The position numbers and the translations under genes were made by a program. This document shows positions 33,824 through 42,171 of a stretch of DNA of 64,000 nucleotides, piece by piece. The notes beneath the pieces were generated by a model that was not told the origin of the DNA, did not search any database, and saw nothing but the letters and a program-made list of their open reading frames with translations. This DNA comes from Haloarcula nitratireducens (GTDB taxonomy: Archaea; Halobacteriota; Halobacteria; Halobacteriales; Haloarculaceae): positions 1 to 64,000 of the forward strand of contig NZ_RKLT01000017.1 of the NCBI RefSeq assembly GCF_019599505.1, given 5' to 3'. The stretch's first letter is position 1. Every line of letters begins with the position of its first letter.

Positions 33824-33910
33824 GATATTATATCTTTGGGGAATGTGAACTTTCAACACGAGACGGACGCACCTCGTTCTCGGAACGGTCCCGTAGACCG
33901 AACGCTTTTA
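33824..33910. promoter_or_regulatory. Divergent promoters of the second CUT2 transporter with a palindrome
   Basis: The minus-strand TATA element (33824-33834) serves the permease ATG at 33801, and TTTTA (33906-33910) lies 25-29 nt above the ATPase ATG at 33935. Between them CGTTC-TCG-GAACG (33875-33887) is a perfect inverted repeat, about 20 bp upstream of the ATPase TATA box. Its half-sites resemble those of the CGTTC-N8-TGAAC motif near the IclR gene, but the spacing is 3 instead of 9. Confidence 0.55.
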
Positions 33911-33934
33911 CTGCCACGTGAAGACATACCGCAC

Positions 33935-34732
33935 ATGACGACGTCCAGTCAGAGCGACACAGACCACATCGTCGAGATGGAGGCGATCACCAAGACCTTC
34001 GGCGAAGTGGTCGCGCTGCGGGACGTGACGTTCGAACTCCGCCGAAACGAGGTGCTCGCGCTGGCGGGCGACAACGGGGCCGGGAAATCGACGCTCATCA
34101 AGTGTCTGGCCGGCGCGCTCAGACCGGACTCGGGGACGATCCGCGTGGACGGCGAGGTCGTCGAGATACGGAATCCCCGACAGGCGAAGGAACTCGGCAT
34201 CGAGACGACGTTCCAGGACCTCGCGGTCGCGGGGAACCTCACCGTCGCGCAGAACATCTTCCTGGGGCGTGAAGAGGTCACGGGTCCGAACACGATGCTC
34301 GGCGTCCTCGACAAGCGCGCGATGCGAGAGCGCGCCCGCGAACTCTTAGAAGACTTAGAGATACGCGTCGACGTAGACGAGAAGGTGGCGAATCTCTCGG
34401 GGGGCGAGCGGCAACTGGTGAGCATCTCGCGGACGCTTCTCTCGGACCCGAAGATCGTCATCATGGACGAACCGACGAGCGCCCTCTCCGTCGAGGGGGC
34501 CGAGCGCGTCCTCGAACTCATCTCGCAGATGCAGAATCAGGGCATCTCGATCATCCTCATCTCGCACAACTTAGATTACGTCCAGCGGGCGGCAGACCGC
34601 ATCCACATCCTCCATCAGGGCCGCAGCGCGGGCGTCATCGACGGCCCGACCGCGGACCGGGACGACATCGTCAGTCGGATGGTCGGCGGTATGCCCGACG
34701 AGGAACGGGGCGAACGGCCCGCCGACGTCTGA
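33935..34732 (+). CDS. CUT2 sugar ABC transporter ATP-binding protein, single ABC domain (second system)
   Basis: 265 aa ATPase with Walker A GDNGAGKST (45-53), Q-loop FQD, signature LSGGERQ, Walker B IVIMDEPTSAL and SHN switch. It is half the size of classical RbsA. The frame is open back to 33749, but the ATG at 33935 fits the family and the promoter. It is divergent from the permease gene. Convergent with the UspA gene 20 bp downstream. Confidence 0.91.
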   Translation: MTTSSQSDTDHIVEMEAITKTFGEVVALRDVTFELRRNEVLALAGDNGAGKSTLIKCLAGALRPDSGTIRVDGEVVEIRNPRQAKELGIETTFQDLAVAGNLTVAQNIFLGREEVTGPNTMLGVLDKRAMRERARELLEDLEIRVDVDEKVANLSGGERQLVSISRTLLSDPKIVIMDEPTSALSVEGAERVLELISQMQNQGISIILISHNLDYVQRAADRIHILHQGRSAGVIDGPTADRDDIVSRMVGGMPDEERGERPADV

Positions 34733-34752
34733 GCGGTAACCGAACCCGCCCG

Positions 34753-35208
34753 CTACTCTTTTTTGACGTACAGAACCGGGATCGGCGCGTTCAACAGCAC
34801 CTGCTGGGCGTGGTCGCCGAACATCGCCTTCCCCGCCGGCGAGCGTTTCGTCCCGCCGACGACGGCCACGTCCGCGTCGAACTCGTCGACTTTGCGGACG
34901 ATCTGGTCCGACGGTTGTCCGCCGGCGACGCCGCGGATCTCGAAGTCGATACCGCGCTCCTCGAAGCGGTCTGCGGGGACGCGCACGCTGTCGTGGCGCT
35001 CCGCGACCTCGTCCGGCGAGAGGCCGCCGCTGGTCTGGTCGACACCCATCCGATCTAGCAGGTCGTCGTACTCGTCGCGCGGGAACACGTACAGGACGTA
35101 CACCGTCGCGCCCGCCGGTTCGGCGACGTCCGCGGTGGCGTCGACGAGACCGTCGAGGGAGTCCCAGTCGTCCGGTCCGACCGACAACAGGATTCGTTCG
35201 AGTGCCAT
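34753..35208 (-). CDS. Universal stress protein (UspA family)
   Basis: 151 aa single-domain UspA protein. The C-terminal nucleotide-binding signature is present as VVGGTKRSPAGKAMFGDHAQ followed by VLLNAPIPVLYV, so it probably binds ATP. ATG at 35208 is 23-29 nt below TTAATT-type sequence (35231-35237). Often encoded beside haloarchaeal transporters; its role here is unknown. Stand-alone minus-strand gene. Confidence 0.9.
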   Translation of the reverse strand: MALERILLSVGPDDWDSLDGLVDATADVAEPAGATVYVLYVFPRDEYDDLLDRMGVDQTSGGLSPDEVAERHDSVRVPADRFEERGIDFEIRGVAGGQPSDQIVRKVDEFDADVAVVGGTKRSPAGKAMFGDHAQQVLLNAPIPVLYVKKE

Positions 35209-35278
35209 ACGTCCGATTCACCGGTGTCTCAATTAATTGTTTTGGCGGCGCGTCGGGCGGTCGAGCGCCGAGACCGCA

Positions 35279-36445
35279 CTACGCGTACGTTCGAGATCCG
35301 AGGCGGTTGTCCTCGATGTAGTCCCAGTCGTACTCGACGCCCAGTCCCGGCCCGTCGGGGACGGAAACGGTTCCGTCGCCGTCGATAGCATCGAGCGAAT
35401 CGCGGTAGTCGCCAGCGTACACCGGCGGCGTCGTGTTCGGGGCGTCGGGATGGACGAGCGCCAGCTCGTAGTAGTTCGCGTTTCGCGTCGCGGCCAGACA
35501 CTGCCGCTGGGCGGGACCGGGCGCGTGGAACTCCACGTCGAGGCCGAACCCTTCGGCGGCGCTCGCTATCTTCATCGCGCCGGTGATGCCGCCGTCGTAC
35601 TCCGGGTCCGCACGGACGAAATCGGTCGCCTCGCTCGCCACGAAATCCGTATGGGGTTCGAGCCCGCGGATATGTTCGGTCTGGAGGATCGGCGTGTCCA
35701 GGGCCTGCCGGAGCTTCCGGTGGCCGTGCTGGGAGATACCGCCGTCCCTGTACGGGTCCTCGTACCAGAGATAGCCGTGGTCGTCACAGGCCCGACCGAC
35801 CTGTAGCGCCTCGGCCCACGTATCGAGGTCACAGGCCGGGTCGACCATCAGGTCCATCTCGTCGCCCACTCGCTCGCCGACGGCGCGCACGGTCGCTTCC
35901 AACAGGTCGGGGTCCCGCCAGTCGCCGTCCCAGCCGTGGACCTTGTACGCCGGGTAGCCGAGTTCCAGACATTCCTCGGCGAAGTCGGCGTACGCTCCCG
36001 GCGAATCCAGTCCGCCGCTCCGGTCGCCCTGATACGTCGAGGCGTAGGTCGGCAAGCGCTCGCGATAGCTCCCCAGCACCTCGTGAATCGGCGCGCCGTA
36101 CTTCTTTCCGGCGTAGTCCCAGAGGGCGATATCGAGCGGGCCGATGCCCATCCGGTCGTACTTCCGGAGCGCGCGCTTGAGTTCCGACCAGTGATGCTCA
36201 CGACGTAGCGGGTCTTTACCGACGAGGTAGTCGGCGACCGCGTTCATCTGGGCCGCCCCCGGCGAGTTGCTCCCGACGTACTCGCCGACCAGTCCGTCGC
36301 TCACCTCGACCCGGACGGCGAAGAGGCTCCGCTCCATCGTGTTCCCGGGGTCGTAGACGACGTCGAACCCGCCCGGCGGCGTCCCCACGCCTTCGAGCGG
36401 ATAGCTGAATTCGACCGTCTCGATTCGGTCGATGGTTTCTGCCAT
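35279..36445 (-). CDS. Enolase-superfamily sugar-acid dehydratase (mandelate racemase group), copy 1
   Basis: 388 aa. Predicted to abstract the alpha-proton of an aldonate and dehydrate it to a 2-keto-3-deoxy acid. Seen: the barrel motif YKVHGWDG (Lys and His in a KxH arrangement), metal ligands Asp in DLMVDPAC, Glu in WYEDPYRDGG and Glu in QTEHIRG, and the general-acid/base His in EFHAPGPAQRQC. ATG at 36445 is 23-29 nt below GATTTAC (minus strand, 36468-36474). It is very similar along its length to the protein at 38332-39507, ending with the same PDGPGLGVEYDWDYIEDN. Substrate candidates are rhamnonate, fuconate, xylonate or gluconate. Confidence 0.86.
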   Translation of the reverse strand: MAETIDRIETVEFSYPLEGVGTPPGGFDVVYDPGNTMERSLFAVRVEVSDGLVGEYVGSNSPGAAQMNAVADYLVGKDPLRREHHWSELKRALRKYDRMGIGPLDIALWDYAGKKYGAPIHEVLGSYRERLPTYASTYQGDRSGGLDSPGAYADFAEECLELGYPAYKVHGWDGDWRDPDLLEATVRAVGERVGDEMDLMVDPACDLDTWAEALQVGRACDDHGYLWYEDPYRDGGISQHGHRKLRQALDTPILQTEHIRGLEPHTDFVASEATDFVRADPEYDGGITGAMKIASAAEGFGLDVEFHAPGPAQRQCLAATRNANYYELALVHPDAPNTTPPVYAGDYRDSLDAIDGDGTVSVPDGPGLGVEYDWDYIEDNRLGSRTYA

Positions 36446-36517
36446 AGCAGCGCGTCGTCCCGGAGAAGTAAATCGCTGTGGGTGGGTTACACCGAGCGCA
36501 GCGGACGGCCGGTACGA

Positions 36518-37390
36518 TCAGGACTCGTGGATCGATTCGAACGTCCGGTGGGCCAGATACGAGTAGTCCCGCGCGGAGAGGAACGGGACTTCCTCGACCC
36601 ACGAGAGACAGTCCTCGTAGTCTGCCCAGTCGTCCATCCACGGGTAGTCCGACCCGAGCATGAGCCGCTCGGCACTGAACCACTCGGCGAGGTGACGAAC
36701 GTAGTCCCAGAGGTCCTCGTAGGGCCACCCCGAATCGCTGGAACGCGGGAGCGAACTCACCTTGACGGCGACGTTCTCGTGGCCGGCCAGCGACTCGAAG
36801 TCGGTCCACGGCTCCTCGTCGGGGTCGGTGGTCTCGTCGGGGAACGCCATGTGGTCGACGACGAGTCGCACGTCGGGGTGACGGCCGGCCAGCGTCTCGA
36901 TCATCGATAGCTGCTCGGCTTTCGGGAAGACGAATATCGCCGTGTCCTGAGCCGCGGCCTCCTCCCAGATCGGTTCGAGCTCGTCGTCGAGGATCCAGTC
37001 CGCCGTCCGGTCGAGTTCCGTCGAGTGCTCCTCGTAGCGCAGGCAGGCGTGCATCCGGACGCCGAGCATCCGGTCGTGGCCCACGACGCGGCGCAGGTCG
37101 GCCCGCACGGCCTCGGGGTCGTCCGCATAGAAGTCCATCAGGCCGACGCCCCACAGACGGTCTGGATACGCCTCGATGGAGCGCATCGTGTACTCGTTGG
37201 CGCGGATCCCGCGGCCGTACATCGGCGTCGTGACCATGACGCTCTCGTCGACGCCGGTGGCGTCCATGTCAGCGATGAGGTCGCGAGCGGTGTACGCACC
37301 GTCCCACCCTGGCGGCAGAATCTCGGCGGACCACGGCAGTTCCTCGGTGTTCGGTCCCCAGGTGTGCGTGTGCGTGTCTACGAATCGCAT
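36518..37390 (-). CDS. Amidohydrolase-family (TIM-barrel) lactonase-like protein
   Basis: 290 aa. N-terminal DTHTHTWGP gives the HxH metal motif of the amidohydrolase superfamily; VVDHMAFPDE supplies a further His and MLGSDYPWMDDW the conserved Asp. The pattern fits the 2-pyrone-4,6-dicarboxylate lactonase/sugar-lactonase branch, which includes L-fucono- and L-rhamnono-lactonases. Its start is 4 bp after the stop of the SDR gene (37395-38201), so the pair is one operon: a dehydrogenase producing a lactone and a lactonase opening it is a natural reading (inference). Confidence 0.82.
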   Translation of the reverse strand: MRFVDTHTHTWGPNTEELPWSAEILPPGWDGAYTARDLIADMDATGVDESVMVTTPMYGRGIRANEYTMRSIEAYPDRLWGVGLMDFYADDPEAVRADLRRVVGHDRMLGVRMHACLRYEEHSTELDRTADWILDDELEPIWEEAAAQDTAIFVFPKAEQLSMIETLAGRHPDVRLVVDHMAFPDETTDPDEEPWTDFESLAGHENVAVKVSSLPRSSDSGWPYEDLWDYVRHLAEWFSAERLMLGSDYPWMDDWADYEDCLSWVEEVPFLSARDYSYLAHRTFESIHES

Positions 37391-37394
37391 CGAA

Positions 37395-38201
37395 TCACTC
37401 CAAGTTCCCCCCGCCGCTCACTCGCAGAACGTCGCCCACGATGTACGAGGCTCTGTCGCTCGCGAGGAACAGCACCGCATCGGCGAGGTCCGAGGGCTGA
37501 CCGAGGCGGCCGATGGGCCGCTTCTCGCCGCGCTCGCGCAGGATCTCCTCGGCCGTCTTCCCCGGAGTCTCTTTCGCTTCCATCTCGGCCTCGTAGCGTG
37601 TCTGGGCCGTCTCGGTCACGTCCGTCGAAATCGCGTTCATCCGGATGCCGTACTCGGCGAGTTCCTGTGCCATCCGCCACGTCAGGCCGTTGATGGACGT
37701 CTTCGAGATACCGTAGAACCCGAACGGGCCGGTGCGTCGGTCGCCGGCCTGACTGGTGTGGTTGACGATGCTCCCCTCGATGCCCTTTTCTATCATATGG
37801 GCGGCGACGAGTTTCGAGGCGTAGTACTGCGCTCTGACGTTGACGTCCATCGTCGTGTCCCAGTCTTCGAGGGGAGCCTCGACGAGCGACGACTCCTCGG
37901 GCCAGACGGCGGCGTTGTTCACCAGCAGGTCTATCTCGCCGAAGGCGTCGATGGCGCGCTCGACGAGGCGTTCTATGTCGGCCGGGTCGCCCACGTCGGC
38001 GGCGACGCCGACGACCTCGCCCGCCCCCGCCGCTCCCAGCTCCTCGGCGACGGCCTCGACTTCGGACTCGGACCGCGAGTTGACGACGACGTTCGCGTCT
38101 GCCTCGGCCAGCCCCTCGGCGATACCGCGACCGATACCCTTCGTAGAGCCGGTGACGATAGCGGACTCGCCGCTGTAGTCGTACTCGGTATGTCCTACCA
38201 T
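37395..38201 (-). CDS. SDR-family sugar dehydrogenase-like protein
   Basis: 268 aa from ATG at 38201 (MVGHTEYDYSG); the frame extends to 38300 but that part overlaps the divergent promoter and lacks family similarity. TGSTKGIGRG (about 18-27), NNAA, the catalytic Ser in VNHTSQAG and YGISK (Tyr, Lys) are present. In an operon with the amidohydrolase lactonase. Likely oxidises a sugar (rhamnose or fucose type) or a 2-keto-3-deoxy acid; which one cannot be told. Confidence 0.86.
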   Translation of the reverse strand: MVGHTEYDYSGESAIVTGSTKGIGRGIAEGLAEADANVVVNSRSESEVEAVAEELGAAGAGEVVGVAADVGDPADIERLVERAIDAFGEIDLLVNNAAVWPEESSLVEAPLEDWDTTMDVNVRAQYYASKLVAAHMIEKGIEGSIVNHTSQAGDRRTGPFGFYGISKTSINGLTWRMAQELAEYGIRMNAISTDVTETAQTRYEAEMEAKETPGKTAEEILRERGEKRPIGRLGQPSDLADAVLFLASDRASYIVGDVLRVSGGGNLE

Positions 38202-38300
38202 AGCACGTTCGTCTCGCCGTGCGATGAAGAATCCTCCGGTGGCCCGCGGGCCGTCCGGAACTGCGCCCCGCTCTCGGCAACACCGCCGGGGAGCACACAC

Positions 38301-38307
38301 GTTTATT
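38301..38307 (+). promoter_or_regulatory. TATA box of the second enolase-superfamily gene
   Basis: GTTTATT is 25-31 nt upstream of the ATG at 38332, the usual haloarchaeal spacing. Another ATG at 38321 is in a different frame, so the TATA box helps to fix the start. Confidence 0.6.
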
Positions 38308-38331
38308 GCGCTGGTGTCTCATGGTGTGCGT

Positions 38332-39507
38332 ATGGCTCCGGAGATCACCAGCATCGAGTCCGTGGAGTTTTCCTACCCCATCGAGGACGTGGGCACCGAC
38401 CAGCACGGGTTCAACCTCGTCTACGAACCCGGTTCGGTAACGGAGCGGAAACTGTTCGCGCTCAAAGTCGAGACGGACACCGGCATCACCGGCGAGTACG
38501 TCGGCGGGAACTCCCCCGGCGCGGCGCAGGTCAACATGTTCGCCGACTACCTCCTCGGGAAGAACCCGCTCGAACGCGAGCGCCACTGGAGCGAGATGAA
38601 ACGCGCGCTGCGGAAGTACGACCGGATGGGCATCGGTCCCATCGACGTCGCGCTCTGGGACTTCGCCGGGAAGTACCACGACGCCGCGATCCACGAACTG
38701 CTCGGCACGTACCAGACCGAGTTCCCGGCGTACGCCTCGACGTACCACGGCGACGAGAACGGCGGCCTCGACACGCCCGAGGCGTTCGCGGACTTCGCCG
38801 AGGAGTGTCACGAAATGGGGTATCAGGCGTTCAAGATCCACGGCTGGGGCGGCAGCGAGGGATCGCGCGACCTCGACCGGGAGATCGACGCCGTCCACGC
38901 CGTCGGCGACCGGGTCGGCGACGAGATGGACCTGATGCACGACCCGGCCTGCGAACTGGAGACGTTCGCCGACGCGCTCAAACTCGGCCGAGCGCTCGAC
39001 GAGGTAGGCTTCTTCTGGTACGAGGACCCCTATCGGGACGGCGGCGTCTCTCAGCACGGCCACCGGAAGTTACGGCAGGCGCTCGACACGCCGATCCTCC
39101 AGACCGAACACGTCCGCGGACTCGAACCGGCCACCGACTTCATCGCCAACGAGGCGACGGACTTCCTGCGGGCGGACCCGGAGTACGACGGCGGCATCAC
39201 CGGCGCGATGAAGCGTGCGAAGGTCGCCGAGGGCTTCGGACTGGACGTGGAGTTCCACGCGCCCGGCCCCGCCCAGCGACAGTGCATCGCGGCCATCCGC
39301 AACACCAACTACTACGAACTCGCGCTGGTCCACCCCGACTGTCCCAACACTCAGCCCCCGGTCTACGAGGGCGACTACTCCGACATGCTCGACACCGTCG
39401 ATAGCGACGGGATGGTGTCGGTCCCCGACGGGCCGGGACTGGGCGTCGAGTACGACTGGGACTACATCGAGGACAACCAGACCGGGAGCGTCCACACGTA
39501 CGAGTGA
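38332..39507 (+). CDS. Enolase-superfamily sugar-acid dehydratase (mandelate racemase group), copy 2
   Basis: 391 aa paralogue of 35279-36445. Same active-site layout: FKIHGWGG (KxH), DLMHDPAC, WYEDPYRDGG, QTEHVRG and VEFHAPGPAQRQC. One difference is MHDPAC where copy 1 has MVDPAC, right next to the first metal ligand. The next gene, a Gfo/Idh/MocA oxidoreductase, starts 6 bp after its stop, so they are co-transcribed: sugar oxidation and aldonate dehydration in one unit. The region between residues 170 and 200 differs most from copy 1, which may reflect different substrates. Confidence 0.86.
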   Translation: MAPEITSIESVEFSYPIEDVGTDQHGFNLVYEPGSVTERKLFALKVETDTGITGEYVGGNSPGAAQVNMFADYLLGKNPLERERHWSEMKRALRKYDRMGIGPIDVALWDFAGKYHDAAIHELLGTYQTEFPAYASTYHGDENGGLDTPEAFADFAEECHEMGYQAFKIHGWGGSEGSRDLDREIDAVHAVGDRVGDEMDLMHDPACELETFADALKLGRALDEVGFFWYEDPYRDGGVSQHGHRKLRQALDTPILQTEHVRGLEPATDFIANEATDFLRADPEYDGGITGAMKRAKVAEGFGLDVEFHAPGPAQRQCIAAIRNTNYYELALVHPDCPNTQPPVYEGDYSDMLDTVDSDGMVSVPDGPGLGVEYDWDYIEDNQTGSVHTYE

Positions 39508-39513
39508 GATGAC

Positions 39514-40611
39514 ATGACCTACAGCGCCGGTATCATCGGAACGGGCGGTATCGCCGGGATGGGCATCCTCGGGATGCACGACGAAGACGAGATCGGGCAG
39601 AAGAAGGTTCGGGCGAGTCACGCGGGCGGCTACGACGCGGCCGAGGGCATCGAACTGGTCGCGGTGGCCGACGTGGACGAGGAGAAACTCGACCGCTTCG
39701 GCGAGGCGTGGGACATCCCCGAGTCGGGTCGGTACGTCGGCCACGCGGCCATGCTGGAGGCCGAGGATCTCGACGTGGTCTCGGTGTGTACGCCGTCGTA
39801 CCTCCACGCGGACCACGTCGTCGACGCCGCCCGGTCGGCGGCCGACCCGGCGCTCGTCTGGTGTGAGAAACCAATCGCCTCCTCGGTGAGCGACGCGGAG
39901 ACGATGGTCGAGACGTGCGCGGAGACGGAGACCGAACTGCTCGTCAACCACTCGTTCCGCTTCACGAGCAAACTCCGCCGGCTCCGAGAGCTCGTTCGCG
40001 AGGACGAAATCATCGGCGAGGTGCAGTCGGTGGCGACGCAGTTCCGCATGGAGCTACTTCGCAACTCCACGCACCTGCTCGATACGCTCGTCTACCTCTT
40101 AGACGACAGGGCATCGGAGGTCTCGGGGTACATCACCGGCGAGAACGAGGCCGTCGACTCCCTGCAGGCGGCCGAGCGCGTCGACGACGCCGGCGGCGGC
40201 GGGTTCGTCGTGATGGACGACGGGGCGTTCGTCACCATCGACTGCACCATCCCCCGCGCCGAGTCGTCGATGACGCTCAACTTCATCGGCACCGAGGGGA
40301 AGCTCTACCTGAACAACGACGACGGCGAGTGGCGCTACTGGCGGCTCGAGGACGGCGACCACGTCGAGGAACCGCTGCCCGGCATCGAGGGGGCGTGGAC
40401 CTGGGACGAGGACTACCGCGACGCCTTCGCCAACGCCGCGTCGGACGTCGTCTCGGTGCTTGACGGCGAGATGGCGAACCCCTCGACGGGCGAGGAGGCC
40501 ACGCGCTCGCTCGAGATCATCGCCGGCTTCTACATCTCGCACTACACCGGCGGACGGGTGTCGGTCCCGCTGGACCGGCCGCTGCGCGACGTGACTATCA
40601 CGTCCTGGTGA
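39514..40611 (+). CDS. Gfo/Idh/MocA-family oxidoreductase
   Basis: 365 aa. N-terminal Rossmann motif GIIGTGGIAGMG (6-17), DVD at the end of strand 2, CTPSYLHADHV, and CEKPIASS with the EKP lysine. The C-terminal domain has the MocA-type sheet, including the strand FVTIDCTIPRAESSMTLNF in short blocks. Probably oxidises an aldose or a sugar derivative with NAD(P). Only 6 bp from the enolase-superfamily gene. It is distant from the Gfo6 protein at 30558-31640. Confidence 0.87.
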   Translation: MTYSAGIIGTGGIAGMGILGMHDEDEIGQKKVRASHAGGYDAAEGIELVAVADVDEEKLDRFGEAWDIPESGRYVGHAAMLEAEDLDVVSVCTPSYLHADHVVDAARSAADPALVWCEKPIASSVSDAETMVETCAETETELLVNHSFRFTSKLRRLRELVREDEIIGEVQSVATQFRMELLRNSTHLLDTLVYLLDDRASEVSGYITGENEAVDSLQAAERVDDAGGGGFVVMDDGAFVTIDCTIPRAESSMTLNFIGTEGKLYLNNDDGEWRYWRLEDGDHVEEPLPGIEGAWTWDEDYRDAFANAASDVVSVLDGEMANPSTGEEATRSLEIIAGFYISHYTGGRVSVPLDRPLRDVTITSW

Positions 40612-40636
40612 ATCGCTGCTGTCGACGACGCGATTC
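40610..40636. terminator. Hairpin after the Gfo/Idh/MocA gene
   Basis: GAATCGC (40610-40616) and GCGATTC (40630-40636) form a perfect 7-bp stem with a 13-nt loop, starting inside the stop codon. No T-run follows closely, so termination is only possible. Confidence 0.4.
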
Positions 40637-40708
40637 GTTCCACATGACGAAACGGCCCTCGCTCTTTCGGGACGCGTCGTTTATCCGCTCGGCGGCCCAC
40701 GTACCGCT

Positions 40709-40969
40709 ATGGCCGATGCCGAACGCGTCCGCCTCCGCTACGCGCCCGACGACGACGATGTCGCCTCGGCGCTCCGCAGCGAGACGTTCGAACTGTACCT
40801 CCGCCGCTCCAAAGCGGGACCCGTCGAGTCCGGCGACGAGTGGGAGGAGATCGTCAACGACGGCTGCGGGCGGACCAGACCCGTCACGCTCCGCGTCGAA
40901 TCGGTAGCGGGCGGCTCGACGGTCGGCGAAGAGACGCGGTTCGAATTCCGCGCCACAACCGCCGAGTGA
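40709..40969 (+). CDS. Small haloarchaeal protein of unknown function
   Basis: 86 aa, acidic, no membrane segment and no recognised domain. It reads MADAERVRLRYAPDDDD and has a single Cys near residue 53 (NDGCGRT). It has strong promoter support: GTTTATC (40679-40685) lies about 24-30 nt above the ATG. The alternating charged and hydrophobic pattern in the second half (PVTLRVESVAGG, TRFEFRATTAE) suggests beta strands. The codon use is like the neighbouring genes, so I regard it as real. No function is proposed. Confidence 0.65.
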   Translation: MADAERVRLRYAPDDDDVASALRSETFELYLRRSKAGPVESGDEWEEIVNDGCGRTRPVTLRVESVAGGSTVGEETRFEFRATTAE

Positions 40970-41212
40970 GCGACCGCGACCGGGCGGGAGTTCCCGCTCG
41001 CGCTCGCTCGACGGCGAGCCGAGCGAACGGCGATCCGTTCAGACACGGTACCCGACTCTTGCGGGCGTAAAACGGCAGAGACCGGTCGAGTGGGACAGCG
41101 AAACGGCCGTTAGCGACCGCCCGCAACGGCCCGTTTCTTCGAGCAGCGAGTTTCGTAATATTGAACGTCCATCTCGATGACACGGGCGAAACCGTCACGA
41201 AAGTGTTCTGGC

Positions 41213-42079
41213 TCAGACGGTAGTCACCGAGTTCGAGAGGCGACCGACGCGTTCGATGTCGATATCGACCTGGTCGCCCGCTTCGAGCGTGAACCCTTCC
41301 TCGGGAACGAGCGACGTGCCGGTCAGCAACACCGTCGTCTCGGGGACCGCGTTGTGTCTCGTGAGGTAGGAGACGAGTTCCTCGCAGGTCCGGACCATCT
41401 CGCCGGTCGAGGTCCCCTCCTCGTACAGCCGCTCGCCGTCCCGGTCGATGGTCATCGTCATCTCTAAGTCGTGGGGGTCGCCGACCGCATCGGGCGTGGC
41501 GACGCAGGGGCCGAGCGAACACGCCTTATCGTACACCTTCGCCTGCGGGAGATAGAGCGGGTTCTCTCCCTCGATAGACCGGCTGCTCACGTCGTTACCG
41601 ACGGTGTAGCCCACGATGTCGCCGTCGTGGAGGACGATGCCGAGCTCCGGTTCGGGGACGTCCCACTTCGAGTCGCCGCGGACGCCGACGGCCTCGCCGG
41701 GACCGACGACCCGAGAGGGCGTCGCCTTGAAGAAGATCTCCGGGCGGTCGGCCTCGTAGACGTCCAGGTACATCTCCGGCATCCCGCTCTCGGCCTCGCG
41801 GGCCTGCTCGCTGATCTCGTAGGTGACGCCGGCGGCCCACACTTCGTCCACGTCGAGCGGAACCGACGCGTCGGTCTCGTCGGGGACCGGAACCGACGCC
41901 GCTTCCTCGACGAGGCGACGGGCCACCTCGTCCACCGTCTCGCTCGCCACGTCCGCGACGTGGGCCAGGTCGTCGAAGGCCGTCACGCTCGGACGGGCGG
42001 CGGTCAGATCGTACGCGTCGTTACCCTCGCGAGCGATGAGCCGCCGCTTTCCGTCCTCGTCGCTACAGTAGTATCGCAT
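41213..42079 (-). CDS. xacE: 2-keto-3-deoxypentonate (2-dehydro-3-deoxy-arabinonate/xylonate) dehydratase, FAH family
   Basis: 288 aa fumarylacetoacetase-fold enzyme. Predicted to convert 2-keto-3-deoxypentonate to 2-oxoglutarate semialdehyde. The stretches AAGVTYEISEQAREAESGMP, EIFFKATPSRVVGPGEAVGV, GDSKWDVPEPELGIVLHDG and VGNDVSSRSIEGENPLYLPQ match the haloarchaeal pentose enzyme closely as I remember it; the Glu/Asp residues in them bind the metal. The start is ATG at 42079 (MRYYCSDEDG), not the upstream frame start at 42184, which overlaps the divergent gene. It is divergent from the 2-oxoglutarate-semialdehyde dehydrogenase gene, its pathway successor. Confidence 0.86.
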   Translation of the reverse strand: MRYYCSDEDGKRRLIAREGNDAYDLTAARPSVTAFDDLAHVADVASETVDEVARRLVEEAASVPVPDETDASVPLDVDEVWAAGVTYEISEQAREAESGMPEMYLDVYEADRPEIFFKATPSRVVGPGEAVGVRGDSKWDVPEPELGIVLHDGDIVGYTVGNDVSSRSIEGENPLYLPQAKVYDKACSLGPCVATPDAVGDPHDLEMTMTIDRDGERLYEEGTSTGEMVRTCEELVSYLTRHNAVPETTVLLTGTSLVPEEGFTLEAGDQVDIDIERVGRLSNSVTTV

Positions 42080-42171
42080 ACCGTGGTACTGCACGCCGTA
42101 GGCTCTTGTCGGTTCCGGTGGTTCGACCGTCACCAAAACTTTCTCGTAGGGGGCCCACATCGGGTCAAACG

